Assembly (NCBI RefSeq): GCF_022807995.1
Contig: NZ_CP094351.1
Span: 1,829,001-1,893,000 of the forward strand
DNA: 64,000 nt
Direction of reading: 5' to 3'
Source: Pseudomonas orientalis
Lineage (GTDB): Bacteria > Pseudomonadota > Gammaproteobacteria > Pseudomonadales > Pseudomonadaceae
Each line of letters begins with the position of its first letter. Within the stretch, counting starts at the first letter, position 1. Shown piece after piece: positions 8,598 to 17,473 of the stretch. Under the pieces are notes generated by a model that was not told the DNA's origin, searched no databases, and saw only the letters and a program-made list of their open reading frames with translations. Position numbers and translations under genes: made by a program.

Positions 8598-8933
8598 GTG
8601 GTGAATGTTGAACAATTGAAAAGCAGCGTCAATCGCATGTCCGCCGACATCGTGCGCGATGCGGTGAACGAGCTGCGCCTCGATGGCCTGGTCACGGAAG
8701 GCAAGACGCCCTTCAACAAGGTGCATTTCAACACCTGTTTTGCGGAAATCGAAGCGCTGTTCCAGCGTGCCGGTTATCACAAGCAGCTGGATGTGGTGGG
8801 CTATCAGGGCCTGCTCTACGCGCTCTATGACCCGGGCCGTTGGGAGGCCGTGGACGTACTGCGCTGGCTCAAGGAGTTTACCGAGGCGGCGAGCGCTTCG
8901 CCGGTTCTACGGGTGCAGTTGGCCAAGGCCTGA
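8598..8933 (+). CDS. Small SOS-regulated protein of unknown function
   Basis: A 111-residue soluble, probably alpha-helical protein that I cannot assign to a named family. Visible features: a charged N-terminal helix (VNVEQLKSSVNRMSADIVRDAVNELRLDG), a central GYQGLLYALYDPGRWEAVDVLRWLKEF segment rich in aromatics, no membrane segment and no signal peptide. Two tandem GTG codons (8598 and 8601) can serve as the start. A near-consensus LexA box lies just upstream, so expression should rise on DNA damage. I recall small LexA-regulated genes of unknown function in P. aeruginosa; whether this is an orthologue needs a protein search. The downstream pseudouridine synthase gene starts 73 bp later on the same strand. 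Confidence 0.8.
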   Translation: MVNVEQLKSSVNRMSADIVRDAVNELRLDGLVTEGKTPFNKVHFNTCFAEIEALFQRAGYHKQLDVVGYQGLLYALYDPGRWEAVDVLRWLKEFTEAASASPVLRVQLAKA

Positions 8934-9006
8934 GATCTGCCCTAGGCTCAATCGCGCGCCATGCGCGATAATGCCCGCCTGTTTATTCCAGGCTTTGAGC
9001 ATCTGC

Positions 9007-9897
9007 ATGTCCACTACCGGTTTTTCCCCTTCACAGCACCAAGCCAGCACCTTGTACCTGCCGCCTGGCTCGTGGACGACGGTACTCGAGTGTCTGTGCG
9101 AGCATTTCCCGGCGATCGCCCGTGAACAATGGCTGGACCGCATTGCCCGTGGTCGGGTGCTGGACAGCAATGGGCACCCCATCAGCCTGGGCCTGGCTTA
9201 CAAGGAAGGCCTGTGCATTTATTACTTTCGTGAAGTGCCCAACGAGAAAGTGATACCGGTACAAGAAACCATCCTGTACGCCGATGAACACCTGGTGGTG
9301 GCCGACAAACCGCATTTTCTGCCGGTGACCCCCGCCGGCGAGTACGTCGAACAAACGCTGTTGCGCCGTTTGATCCGGCGTCTGGACAATCCCGCCCTTG
9401 TTCCCTTGCACCGCATTGACCGGCATACCGCAGGGCTGGTGCTGTTCTCGGCCAATCCCGTCAGCCGCGCGGCTTATCAGCAACTGTTTCCCACACGGCG
9501 TATCGATAAATTCTACGAAGCCATTGCGCCGGCCTTGCCTGACCTGACGTTCCCCCGTGTGCACAAGAGCCGGTTGGTGGACGGCGAGCCTTTCTTCCGC
9601 ATGCAGGAAGGCCCCGGTGCCAGCAACACCGAAACGGCGGTGCAAGTGCGCGAGAAACATGGCGATCTATGGCGCTACGGCCTGTTCCCGGTCACCGGCA
9701 AGAAGCACCAGTTGCGTGTGCACATGACTGCACTCGGGGCAAGTATCTGCAATGACCCGTTCTATCCCGATGTGATCAAGGACGCCGTGGACGATTACGC
9801 CAACCCGCTCAAGTTGCTGGCTCAGGGCGTGCGTTTTATCGACCCGGTCAGCGGCCAGCAACGCAGCTTTCGCAGTGAAATCACCCTGGACTGGTAA
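9007..9897 (+). CDS. RluA-family RNA pseudouridine synthase
   Basis: A 296-residue pseudouridine synthase. The catalytic motif II is HRIDRHTAGLVLFS (about 136-149) with the catalytic Asp in RIDR. Motif I lies near ILYADEHLVVADKPHFLPV and motif III near GLFPVTGKKHQLRVHM. The N-terminal region (about 30-70) resembles a reduced S4-like domain. It converts uridine to pseudouridine in rRNA or tRNA; the target nucleotide cannot be deduced. The start at MSTTGFSPSQHQ was preferred over the longer open frame, which overlaps the upstream gene out of frame. A strong hairpin follows the stop. Confidence 0.88.
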   Translation: MSTTGFSPSQHQASTLYLPPGSWTTVLECLCEHFPAIAREQWLDRIARGRVLDSNGHPISLGLAYKEGLCIYYFREVPNEKVIPVQETILYADEHLVVADKPHFLPVTPAGEYVEQTLLRRLIRRLDNPALVPLHRIDRHTAGLVLFSANPVSRAAYQQLFPTRRIDKFYEAIAPALPDLTFPRVHKSRLVDGEPFFRMQEGPGASNTETAVQVREKHGDLWRYGLFPVTGKKHQLRVHMTALGASICNDPFYPDVIKDAVDDYANPLKLLAQGVRFIDPVSGQQRSFRSEITLDW

Positions 9898-9910
9898 GCG
9901 CCGGAAACGA

Positions 9911-9935
9911 CAAGGCCCGCGCGAGGCGGGCCTTG
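9911..9935. terminator. Hairpin terminator between convergent genes
   Basis: A perfect inverted repeat with 10-bp arms, CAAGGCCCGC and GCGGGCCTTG, separated by GCGAG. It lies between the pseudouridine synthase stop and the stop of the small lipoprotein gene. No long T-run follows on either strand, so it probably works as a bidirectional stem-loop. Confidence 0.7.
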
Positions 9936-9952
9936 TGGGCAAGCGGTAAGGC

Positions 9953-10174
9953 TTACAGGTCTTTAACGGTGCGCACCTGATCCTTGTTGATGCGGGTGCG
10001 CTTGCCGTCAAGTTGCTGGAATTCGTAGAAGCCCGAATCTTCGTCGAATTTCGGGGTGTCGACGGCCTGGATTTCGCGACCGTCATTCAGGGTGATCACT
10101 GTCGGCGAGGCGCAACCGGCGAGGGTGGCGAGGCCCAGTGCAAGCATGAGAGCGGCGATGGTCCGTTGAGTCAT
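9953..10174 (-). CDS. YgdI/YgdR-family small lipoprotein
   Basis: A 73-residue lipoprotein. The signal peptide ends in the lipobox LAGC with Cys21. The mature part (TVITLNDGREIQAVDTPKFD...FYEFQQLDGKRTRINKDQVRTVKDL) has the SH3-like DUF903 pattern of YgdI/YgdR. It is predicted to be anchored in the outer membrane; function unknown. It is divergent from nothing obvious and is followed by the shared hairpin with the pseudouridine synthase gene. Confidence 0.85.
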   Translation of the reverse strand: MTQRTIAALMLALGLATLAGCASPTVITLNDGREIQAVDTPKFDEDSGFYEFQQLDGKRTRINKDQVRTVKDL

Positions 10175-10253
10175 GAGTTTGTCTCCGAGAGAATACTTTT
10201 AAAATGCTGACCTTGTGACGTGTGCAACGCCGGCAAAGTTCCTGATGCAAGGC

Positions 10254-10856
10254 TCATTCTGACACGCCAGGCCTTGCGTGCAACAGGTCCGGTGTATTGA
10301 GATTGGCCAGGCGCGGGTCATCGGCCGGGCATTCCAGGCCCACGGCGCCCAGCTGCAGGAGGATTTTACGTGGGCTGCGTTCACCGGCTTTCCAGGCCCG
10401 CTCCACCTGATCTTTCAGGGCGACAGGGATGATGCAGAGCAACGGTTCCCAGAACTCGCCATGGCGTACCATCACCGGGAGCTGCGGATTGCGGTGTGTT
10501 GTCGCACGTAAATCGGCCAACAATCGCGTATCGATGTGCGGCACATCACAGGGCAGGACCAGCAGATGCCCATGGCGTGCGGCGAAGAGTCCCGCACGGA
10601 TACCGGCAAGGGGGCCGGGAAAGTCCGCGCTGTCGTCGCTCACCAGCTGATCGCCGTAGGCTGCATAGCGCCCATGGTTGCGGTTGCACGAGATGATCAG
10701 GTCGTCCGTGAGTGGCCGTGCCAGGCTTTGCAAGTGCGCGATTAATGGCTGGCCGCGCCACTCCAGCAGGCCTTTATCCTGGCCGCCCATGCGCTGGCCG
10801 CGACCACCGGCCAGCAACAGAATCGAGCAGGGCAGGGGTAAGGATTCAAGGGGCAT
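10254..10856 (-). CDS. mobA: Molybdenum cofactor guanylyltransferase MobA
   Basis: A 200-residue cytoplasmic enzyme that transfers GMP from GTP to molybdopterin, forming Mo-MGD. The nucleotide-binding signature [21 protein letters not shown] is at about 14-34. [13 protein letters not shown] and [13 protein letters not shown] (metal-binding Asp) are also typical. The start at [18 protein letters not shown] fits family length; the open frame upstream to 11087 runs antisense to moaB and is not real. It is divergent from moaB-moeA, with 76 bp between the starts. Confidence 0.92.
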   Translation of the reverse strand: MPLESLPLPCSILLLAGGRGQRMGGQDKGLLEWRGQPLIAHLQSLARPLTDDLIISCNRNHGRYAAYGDQLVSDDSADFPGPLAGIRAGLFAARHGHLLVLPCDVPHIDTRLLADLRATTHRNPQLPVMVRHGEFWEPLLCIIPVALKDQVERAWKAGERSPRKILLQLGAVGLECPADDPRLANLNTPDLLHARPGVSE

Positions 10857-10932
10857 GAGGGTTCCGCTGCGGCAGGTAAACAGAGGCTTGTGATATAACA
10901 TCGGGCTGTTCCTTCGACAACCGGACCGTGCC

Positions 10933-11472
10933 ATGAAAGCCAAGGCTGATGCGCCTTTCGTACCTCTGAATATCGCTGTATTGACCGTCAGCGACACCCG
11001 TACCCTGGACACCGACACCTCGGGCCAGGTCTTCGTCGACCGCCTCACCGCCGCCGGCCACAACCTGGCCGAGCGCGTGCTGCTCAAGGACGACCTCTAC
11101 AAGATCCGCGCCCAGGTGGCCCACTGGATCGCCGAAGACGTGGTGCAGGTGGTGCTGATCACCGGCGGCACCGGCTTTACTGGTCGCGACAGTACGCCCG
11201 AAGCGGTCAGTTGCCTGTTGGACAAGCAGGTCGATGGGTTTGGCGAACTGTTCCGCCAGATCTCCGTGGCCGATATCGGCACCTCCACCGTGCAATCGCG
11301 CGCCCTGGCCGGCCTGGCCAACGGTACCCTGGTGTGCTGCCTGCCGGGCTCCACCAATGCCGTGCGCACCGGTTGGGACGGGATCCTGGCCGAACAACTG
11401 GACAACCGTCATCGGCCGTGCAATTTCGTACCCCACCTCAAGCAGGCCGAGCCCTGTGAAACCCGTGGATAA
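10933..11472 (+). CDS. moaB: Molybdenum cofactor biosynthesis protein MoaB
   Basis: A 179-residue MoCF-domain protein predicted to adenylylate molybdopterin (the role of MogA/MoaB). The MPT-binding loop [17 protein letters not shown] is at about 76-92. [15 protein letters not shown] at the N-terminus and [17 protein letters not shown] near the C-terminus are family signatures. Its 3' end overlaps the probable GTG start of moeA by 17 bp, so the two are translationally coupled. Confidence 0.92.
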   Translation: MKAKADAPFVPLNIAVLTVSDTRTLDTDTSGQVFVDRLTAAGHNLAERVLLKDDLYKIRAQVAHWIAEDVVQVVLITGGTGFTGRDSTPEAVSCLLDKQVDGFGELFRQISVADIGTSTVQSRALAGLANGTLVCCLPGSTNAVRTGWDGILAEQLDNRHRPCNFVPHLKQAEPCETRG

Positions 11473-12682
11473 GCCCGGCAAGACCGGCGCCTTGATGCCG
11501 GTGGAAGCGGCCCTGCAACGTTTGCTGGACATGGCCGACGCCGCGCCGATCCACGGGCGCGAAACCGTGCGCCTGGCCGAGTGCGATGGCCGCGTATTGG
11601 CGCAAGACTTGATCTCCACCCTCGACCTGCCGCCCTGGCCCAACAGCGCCATGGACGGCTACGCCCTGCGCGTCGTGGATTGGACCGGCGAGCCTTTGCC
11701 GGTCAGCCAGCGTATTTTCGCTGGCAATGCGCCTGAGCCGTTGGCGCCCGGCACCTGTGCGCGCATCTTTACGGGGGCGCCGGTGCCCGAGGGTGCGGAC
11801 TGCGTCGAAATGCAGGAAAACGCGATCATTCACGGCGATGAGCGGGTGAGTTTCAGCGAGCCGTTGCAAGCGGGTCAGAACATCCGCCCGCAAGGCCAGG
11901 AAACCACGGTCGGCGAGTTGGTGCTGCCGGCCGGTACGCGCCTGGGCCCGATCGAATTGGGTCTGGCCGCTTCGCTTGGGTTTGATCGTCTGGAGGTGGT
12001 GCGTCGTGTGCGGGTCGCCGTGCTGTCGACCGGCGATGAGCTGATCGAGCCTGGCTTGCCCCTGGTGCCGGGCCAGATCTACAACAGCAACCGCCGCGTG
12101 CTGTGCAGTTGGCTGACGCGAATGGGCTGTGAAGTAATCGATGCCGGCATCCTGCCAGACGACCTGGAACAGACCCGCACGCGGTTGGCCGAGCTGGGCA
12201 GTGTCGACTTGATCCTGTCCACGGGCGGTGTGTCGGTGGGCGAGGCGGATTTCCTGGGCGTTGCCCTGCGTGAAGAAGGCGAGCTGGCGCTGTGGAAACT
12301 GGCGATCAAGCCGGGCAAGCCGCTGACCTTCGGGCATTTTCGTGGCGTACCGGTGATCGGCCTGCCCGGTAACCCCGCGTCGACCCTGGTGACGTTTGCG
12401 TTATTGGCTCGGCCGTACCTGCTGCGTCGTCAGGGTGTGGAGGATGTGCAACCACTGCGTTTCGAAGTGCCGGCCGGGTTCGTCTGGCCCAAGCCCGGCA
12501 ACCGTCGCGAGTACCTGCGCGGGCGCATCGAGCAGGGCAAGGCGGTCATTTACCACAACCAGAGCTCCGGCGTGCTGCGCAGCGCGGCGTGGGCTGAAGG
12601 ATTTGTGGAGGTGATGGAAGGGACCACATTAGCCGCCGGCGACCCAGTCAATTTCATTCCCCTGAACGAAGTCCTGAACTGA
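11456..12682 (+). CDS. moeA: Molybdopterin molybdenumtransferase MoeA
   Basis: Inserts molybdate into adenylylated molybdopterin. 408 residues from the GTG at 11456, or 396 from ATG 11495 (MPVEAALQRLLDMA). The longer form overlaps moaB by 17 bp and is closer to the usual MoeA length, so it is given here. Landmarks: PPWPNSAMDGYALR near 60, domain III with LSTGGVSVGEADFLG and KPGKPLTFG, and GLPGNPAS (about 310-317). C-terminal domain IV includes RREYLRGRI. With mobA and moaB it forms a cofactor cluster serving nitrate reductase, formate dehydrogenase and similar enzymes. Confidence 0.9.
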   Translation: MKPVDKPGKTGALMPVEAALQRLLDMADAAPIHGRETVRLAECDGRVLAQDLISTLDLPPWPNSAMDGYALRVVDWTGEPLPVSQRIFAGNAPEPLAPGTCARIFTGAPVPEGADCVEMQENAIIHGDERVSFSEPLQAGQNIRPQGQETTVGELVLPAGTRLGPIELGLAASLGFDRLEVVRRVRVAVLSTGDELIEPGLPLVPGQIYNSNRRVLCSWLTRMGCEVIDAGILPDDLEQTRTRLAELGSVDLILSTGGVSVGEADFLGVALREEGELALWKLAIKPGKPLTFGHFRGVPVIGLPGNPASTLVTFALLARPYLLRRQGVEDVQPLRFEVPAGFVWPKPGNRREYLRGRIEQGKAVIYHNQSSGVLRSAAWAEGFVEVMEGTTLAAGDPVNFIPLNEVLN

Positions 12683-12692
12683 CCTGGATTTA

Positions 12693-12718
12693 AATGTGGG
12701 AGGGGGCTTGCCCCCGAT
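12693..12718. repeat. Solitary REP element
   Basis: A single copy of the GTGGGAGGGGGCTTGCCCCC-GAT palindrome directly after moeA, on the left flank of the long repeat that follows. Confidence 0.85.
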
Positions 12719-12734
12719 GGCGGCCTCCGAGCCG

Positions 12735-13080
12735 ACCAGGATGCTGGTTGGACCGAGTACATATCCGTTTCTGCGGTAACGGCTACTTAGGGTTCCGCTT
12801 TTACAGCGGCTCACTTTTGAAAAGCGCAAAAGTAAGCAAAACGCTCTTGCCCCACCACTCGGCACCTCGCTTAGGCTCGGTGTGCCCGAACGCAGGCTTG
12901 AATCCGTGGGCCGCCGCAATGGGCCATCCCTGGCCCAGTGCGGCTAACCCGGCGTCCTGCCGGGTTACCCACGGATTCAAGCCTGCGTTCGGCCAGCGTG
13001 GTTTAACGGGGCGTCTAAGATCAAAAGCAGATCAAAAGCAAAAGCGCGGCGGCCTTAGAGCCGACCGGTATCTTTTGCCG
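12735..13080. repeat. Long intergenic repeat with perfect 24-bp inverted arms
   Basis: A non-coding block between moeA and the FlhB-like gene. A perfect 24-bp inverted repeat is at 12887-12910 and 12968-12991. Inside it lie smaller palindromes (GGGCCATCCCTGGCCC near 12920 and AACCCGGCGTCCTGCCGGGTT near 12946). The stretch resembles the long dispersed intergenic repeats of the P. fluorescens group. An open frame across it is an accident of base composition. Confidence 0.65.
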
Positions 13081-13091
13081 ATCCGCGATCC

Positions 13092-13187
13092 AAATGTGGG
13101 AGGGGGCTTGCCCCCGATTGCGGTGGGTCAGCGACTACGGCGCTGGCTGACACACCGCATCGGGGGCAAGCCCCCTCCCACATTTGG
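13092..13187. repeat. REPIN (two inverted REP elements)
   Basis: AAATGTGGGAGGGGGCTTGC... at the left and its reverse complement ending CCCACATTT at the right, about 45 bp apart, forming a long hairpin. It lies between the long repeat and the FlhB-like stop. Confidence 0.9.
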
Positions 13188-13209
13188 ATGTGTGTAGGAC
13201 TGTGGCTAT

Positions 13210-13539
13210 TCAGTAATCATCGCCACGCTCGGTGACATCGCGCTCCACCGGCCCCGCATCCGGGTCGTACCCCACCGGAAACTTGCCCTTGAGCGTCCAC
13301 GCAAAGGCGATGATCTCCGCCACGGTGCGGTACAGCTCCTCTGGAATACTGTCCCCCAATTCCATGCGCGCCAGCAGCTTTACCAACTCGGCATTTTCAT
13401 AGATGGGCACTTCGTTTTCCCGCGCCAGCTTGAGAATCGCTTCAGCCAGGGCCTCGTCGCCCTTGGCGGTCAGGGTGGGCGCTTGCTGGCCGTCGTACTT
13501 GAGCGCTATCGCCTGGCGGGGAGGGGCTGCGTTCTTCAT
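13210..13539 (-). CDS. FlhB C-terminal-like export-switch protein (EscU/YscU/HrcU family)
   Basis: A 109-residue protein equal to the cytoplasmic C-terminal domain of FlhB without its membrane part. AIALKYDGQQAPTLTAKG is where FlhB has its substrate-switch region, and IPEELYRTVAEIIAFAW matches the end of FlhB. The autocleavage motif NPTH is absent: the corresponding segment reads YDGQQAPTL, so it cannot self-cleave as FlhB does. It overlaps the end of fliK by 4 bp and is co-transcribed with it, consistent with a role in flagellar hook-length/substrate switching. The exact function is not established. Confidence 0.85.
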   Translation of the reverse strand: MKNAAPPRQAIALKYDGQQAPTLTAKGDEALAEAILKLARENEVPIYENAELVKLLARMELGDSIPEELYRTVAEIIAFAWTLKGKFPVGYDPDAGPVERDVTERGDDY

Positions 13540-15113
13540 GCGGTTTCATCCACCCAGCGTTGTTCAAGTCCGGTTTTCGGCCCGCGCGGCGGCGTGCCGA
13601 GGTGGCAATCCAGGTCGCCGACGTCGAGCCCGGATGCCACCAGGCGCTCACGCAGGCTGCCCAAGTGGTTTTCGATCAGGCTGGCGGTGAAGGCGCGGGT
13701 CGCCCACAACTGACTCGATAATCTGCCCTGGGTCAGCTGTGCCTGTACCTGCAACGGCCCCAACGGCTCCATGTCGAACGCCAGTTCCACACGCCAAAGC
13801 ATGTGTTTGGGCTCTTTGCGGTCTTTGCGGTCGGATGGTTCCTTGTCGGGCGTCGGCTCCTCGCGCTGGAACTTCACCTGCAGCGGTACGATGTCCTGCA
13901 GACTGCGCATCGGGATTTCCAGTTGCCAGGTGGTTTGCAGGCGACCATCGGCGGTGGTGCCGGTCTGTTCCAGGCTCGACAGCTGGTGGCTCTGCAATCG
14001 GGCAATCGCCCCGGCGGCCAGGCGCAGCAGGTTTTCCAGGTCGCCTTCGCCTTCCAGTTTGGCCATCAGCCGCTCGGGCAGTGGAAAGCTGACCGGGGCC
14101 TGCCGCGCGCTGACCTGTCCCAGCGTGTTCAGCGGGCTGCGCACAAAATTGGGCAGTACCTGGGCAAGCGTATTGGCCGCAAGAATGGCGTTCAGGTTGG
14201 TACTGGCGGGAAGGGCGGGTAATAAGTCCGCGACAAGGCGCAGCAGTGCCCCCTTCATGTCCAGTGGTGGTATCTGGGGATTCTGCCCTGCGAGTAATTT
14301 GGCCTCCAGAAAGGCCCCGCTGTTCTGCACCAGTTGCGCCAATACTTTGGGGTTGCTGACCTGCGCCACATCAGGGAGAGCCGCCAGTAGACGCTCGGCC
14401 GCCGCGCGCAGGTCGGCGGAGGTGCTGTCGCCGCGGGGCAGGTTTTGCAGGGCGGTGAAGACCGCATCCAGGGAGCCCTGGCGACTTTGCTGGGTCGACA
14501 GTTGCTGGGTAACCGCCAATTGATCCTTGAGCCCGCTCAGCGGCACAAAATTCAAGGTCTGCGCGTTCTGCACCACAGCGCTGAGCAAACTGCCCACGCG
14601 CAGCGGTTGTGGGCTTTCCACCGTCAGTGTCGCGCCAGCCAGGGCGTTATTGAGCACCGTCACCAACGAACGATAGATCGCCGGTTGCGCCGTGCCCTGG
14701 GGCAGCATCTGCGTGGTCAGGACCTTGGCCTGCAACAGCGTACCTTCCGGGACCTGGGTGGTATCGATGCGGGTGAGGGCGGCGATGTTGGCACTGAAGG
14801 CCTGTTGCAGGCTGAGGGTCAGGTTGCCCGCCGGCGTCTGGCTCACCGCCACATTGCTGCCTAAGGGCAAGGGCTGGGCGCTGCTGGCCTGCACCAGCGT
14901 CTGGCGGCCGCCGTCCAGGGTCAGCTTGAGCAGCAACTGAAAGGCTTCACCGCCTTGTTTAAGGGCGATGACTTCGGCATTGGCGGTTTTCCCAGGGTCG
15001 ATCAGCCCGATCTGCGGCTCCAGCAGTTTGAGCAGTGCCCCGGGCGCAGGCGCAGGACTTTGCCCGGCTGCCGGGGTGGGAGGAAGCGTAGGAAGGTTGA
15101 TCTCGCCGGTCAT
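13536..15113 (-). CDS. fliK: Flagellar hook-length control protein FliK
   Basis: A 525-residue protein rich in Ala, Leu, Gln and Pro, with a long low-complexity N-terminal and central region (molecular ruler) and a compact C-terminal domain (about 400-520: WQLEIPMRSLQDIVPLQVKF, LWRVELAFDMEPLGPLQVQAQL). That domain is typical of the FliK C-terminal domain, which signals FlhB to switch from hook to filament export. Start taken at MTGEINLPTLPPTP; MRTMTGEI two codons upstream is an alternative. Other flagellar genes are not in this window, so this is a detached fliK locus next to ccm. Confidence 0.85.
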   Translation of the reverse strand: MTGEINLPTLPPTPAAGQSPAPAPGALLKLLEPQIGLIDPGKTANAEVIALKQGGEAFQLLLKLTLDGGRQTLVQASSAQPLPLGSNVAVSQTPAGNLTLSLQQAFSANIAALTRIDTTQVPEGTLLQAKVLTTQMLPQGTAQPAIYRSLVTVLNNALAGATLTVESPQPLRVGSLLSAVVQNAQTLNFVPLSGLKDQLAVTQQLSTQQSRQGSLDAVFTALQNLPRGDSTSADLRAAAERLLAALPDVAQVSNPKVLAQLVQNSGAFLEAKLLAGQNPQIPPLDMKGALLRLVADLLPALPASTNLNAILAANTLAQVLPNFVRSPLNTLGQVSARQAPVSFPLPERLMAKLEGEGDLENLLRLAAGAIARLQSHQLSSLEQTGTTADGRLQTTWQLEIPMRSLQDIVPLQVKFQREEPTPDKEPSDRKDRKEPKHMLWRVELAFDMEPLGPLQVQAQLTQGRLSSQLWATRAFTASLIENHLGSLRERLVASGLDVGDLDCHLGTPPRGPKTGLEQRWVDETA

Positions 15114-15146
15114 GGTGCGCATCGTCTCTGGGGAAATTGCTCTCTC

Positions 15147-15186
15147 TAGCGTAGGGCATCGCATGTTAGCGTAGGGCATCGCATGT
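15147..15186. repeat. Perfect 20-bp tandem duplication upstream of fliK
   Basis: TAGCGTAGGGCATCGCATGT occurs twice, head to tail, at 15147-15166 and 15167-15186. The second copy's last T begins a plus-strand TATAAT (15186-15191), a candidate -10 box reading toward ccmA. Confidence 0.85.
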
Positions 15187-15332
15187 ATAATGCCGCCCGT
15201 CTGCAAGAGAGCGGTAAAACCTCACAACTATTTGATCCAGCTCTCTAAAACCGGTCGCCGAAGCCGTTATTGTGCATTTCTTTTATAACGGCCGCTGCAC
15301 CGCCGACTTGAACCGTAAAGGCCCGCGATCTT

Positions 15333-15968
15333 TTGACCAGCCCTCTTCTTGAAGCCGTAGCGCTCTCCTGTGAACGCGACCTGCGCCTGCTCTTCGAGCA
15401 CCTCGACCTGCGCCTGACGGGCGGCGACATGGTGCAGGTCAGCGGCCCCAACGGAAGCGGCAAGACCAGTTTGTTGCGCCTGCTGGCCGGGTTGATGCAG
15501 CCAACGGCCGGAGCGGTGCGCCTCAACGGCAAGCCCCTCGGCGAGCAACGCACGGAACTGGCGCGCAATCTCATATGGATCGGCCATGCCGCCGGTATCA
15601 AGGACGTGCTCACCGCCGAAGAAAACCTCAGTTGGCTCAGCGCCCTGCATCACCGCGCCAGCCGCGACGCCATCTGGCAGGCCCTGGCCGCCGTGGGCCT
15701 CAAGGGGTTCGAAGACGTTCCCTGTCACACCCTGTCCGCCGGCCAGCAGCGCCGTGTGGCCCTTGCGCGTTTGTACCTGCCGGGCCCGCCGCTGTGGATT
15801 CTCGACGAACCCTTCACCGCGCTGGATAAACAAGGCGTCGCCCAACTTGAAGAGCACTTGGCGCGGCATTGCGAGCAGGGCGGCGCGGTGCTGCTCACCA
15901 CCCACCACAGCCTGACGCGCTTGCCCGCCGGTTACCATGAGCTGGATCTGGGACGGTGGTCGGCATGA
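15333..15968 (+). CDS. ccmA: Heme exporter ATP-binding protein CcmA
   Basis: A 211-residue ABC ATPase of the CcmABCDE complex, which releases holo-CcmE after heme loading. Walker A is GPNGSGKT at 38-45, the signature LSAGQ at 134-138, and Walker B LWILDEP at 154-160. The TTG start at 15333 gives the family N-terminus. First gene of the ccm operon; it overlaps ccmB by 4 bp (ATGA). Confidence 0.93.
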   Translation: MTSPLLEAVALSCERDLRLLFEHLDLRLTGGDMVQVSGPNGSGKTSLLRLLAGLMQPTAGAVRLNGKPLGEQRTELARNLIWIGHAAGIKDVLTAEENLSWLSALHHRASRDAIWQALAAVGLKGFEDVPCHTLSAGQQRRVALARLYLPGPPLWILDEPFTALDKQGVAQLEEHLARHCEQGGAVLLTTHHSLTRLPAGYHELDLGRWSA

Positions 15969-16633
15969 GCGTATTCGCCCTGTTGCTCGCCCGCGAAGCA
16001 CGCCTGTTGTGTCGTCGCCCGGCAGAACTGGCCAACCCGCTGGTGTTCTTTGCCATCGTGATCGCCTTGTTCCCCCTGGCGGTCGGTCCCGAGACTAAAC
16101 TGTTGCAAACCTTGTCCCCGGGACTGGTGTGGGTCGCGGCGCTTTTATCCGTGCTGCTCTCGCTGGACGGGCTGTTTCGCAGTGATTTCGAAGACGGCTC
16201 CCTGGAACAGTGGGTCCTTTCGTCGCACCCTTTGCCACTTCTGGTACTGGCCAAGGTGCTGGCACACTGGGCTTTTTCCGGCCTCGCGCTGGTCTTGCTT
16301 TCGCCGCTGCTGGCGCTGATGCTGGGCCTGCCCGTCGAGTGCTTGCCGGTGTTGCTCCTGTCCTTGTTGCTCGGTACGCCGGTGCTCAGCCTGTTGGGGG
16401 CGGTGGGCGCAGCGTTGACCGTCGGTTTGAAGCGCGGCGGCCTGTTACTGGCCCTGCTGATTCTGCCTTTGTACATCCCGGTTCTGATCCTCGGCAGCGG
16501 CGCGTTGCAGGCCGCGCTGATGGGGATGCCGGCGACCGGTTACCTCCTGTGGCTTGGCAGCCTGGCCGCCCTGGCGGTAACCCTGACACCCTTTGCCATA
16601 GCGGCCGGCCTGAAGATCAGCGTCGGCGAATAA
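15965..16633 (+). CDS. ccmB: Heme exporter membrane protein CcmB
   Basis: A 222-residue integral membrane partner of CcmA with six predicted membrane segments (for example [16 protein letters not shown] at about 24-39). The motif [11 protein letters not shown] (about 72-82) is characteristic of CcmB. The start is the ATG overlapping the ccmA stop. It is 84 bp from ccmC. Confidence 0.92.
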   Translation: MSVFALLLAREARLLCRRPAELANPLVFFAIVIALFPLAVGPETKLLQTLSPGLVWVAALLSVLLSLDGLFRSDFEDGSLEQWVLSSHPLPLLVLAKVLAHWAFSGLALVLLSPLLALMLGLPVECLPVLLLSLLLGTPVLSLLGAVGAALTVGLKRGGLLLALLILPLYIPVLILGSGALQAALMGMPATGYLLWLGSLAALAVTLTPFAIAAGLKISVGE

Positions 16634-16717
16634 TGAGGTCTGGCCAGGCGTGACACGCTTGGCCAGTAAAGACCCTACGCTTCTTGCCACGACAAGAGGC
16701 AACCGTGAGAAACAGCA

Positions 16718-17473
16718 ATGAACTGGACCTGGTTTCACAAGCTCGGCTCGCCCAAATGGTTCTATGGCATCAGCGGCAAGCTGCTGCCGTGGTTGAGCGT
16801 CGCCGCCGTATTGCTGATCGGCATCGGCCTGGTCTGGGGCCTGGCCTTCGCGCCGCCGGACTACCAGCAAGGCAACAGCTTTCGCATCATCTATATCCAT
16901 GTGCCCGCCGCCATGCTGGCGCAATCGTGCTACGTGATGCTGGCGGTGTGCGGCATTGTCGGTCTGGTGTGGAAGATGAAACTTGCCGACGTCGCCCTGC
17001 AATGCGCGGCGCCCATCGGTGCATGGATGACCGCCGTGGCACTGGTCACCGGCGCGATCTGGGGCAAGCCCACCTGGGGTTCGTGGTGGGTGTGGGATGC
17101 GCGGCTCACTTCGATGTTGATCCTGCTGTTCCTGTACTTTGGTCTGATCGCCCTGGGCAATGCGATCAGCAACCGCGACAGCGCCGCCAAGGCCTGCGCG
17201 GTGCTGGCGATTGTCGGCGTGATCAACATCCCGATCATCAAATATTCGGTGCAGTGGTGGAACACCCTGCATCAGGGCGCCACCTTCACCCTCACCGAAA
17301 AACCGGCAATGCCGGTGGAGATGTGGGCGCCGCTGCTGCTGATGGTGCTGGGCTTCTACTGCTTCTTCGGCGCCGTGCTGCTGATGCGCATGCGCCTTGA
17401 AGTGCTCAAGCGTGAGGCTCGCACCAGCTGGGTCAAGGCCGAAGTTCAAGCCAGCCTGGGAGCGCGCGCATGA
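16718..17473 (+). CDS. ccmC: Heme-handling protein CcmC
   Basis: A 251-residue inner-membrane protein with six segments. The tryptophan-rich heme-binding (WWD) motif [16 protein letters not shown] lies near 119-134, with flanking conserved histidines in [10 protein letters not shown] and [11 protein letters not shown]. It loads heme onto CcmE. It overlaps ccmD by 4 bp. Confidence 0.93.
   Translation: MNWTWFHKLGSPKWFYGISGKLLPWLSVAAVLLIGIGLVWGLAFAPPDYQQGNSFRIIYIHVPAAMLAQSCYVMLAVCGIVGLVWKMKLADVALQCAAPIGAWMTAVALVTGAIWGKPTWGSWWVWDARLTSMLILLFLYFGLIALGNAISNRDSAAKACAVLAIVGVINIPIIKYSVQWWNTLHQGATFTLTEKPAMPVEMWAPLLLMVLGFYCFFGAVLLMRMRLEVLKREARTSWVKAEVQASLGARA

Noticed and set aside
12694..13197. Long open frame (167 codons) across the moeA downstream block
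   Set aside because: It runs through a REP, a long palindromic repeat and a REPIN, has no plausible start signal, and its translation is repeat-derived.
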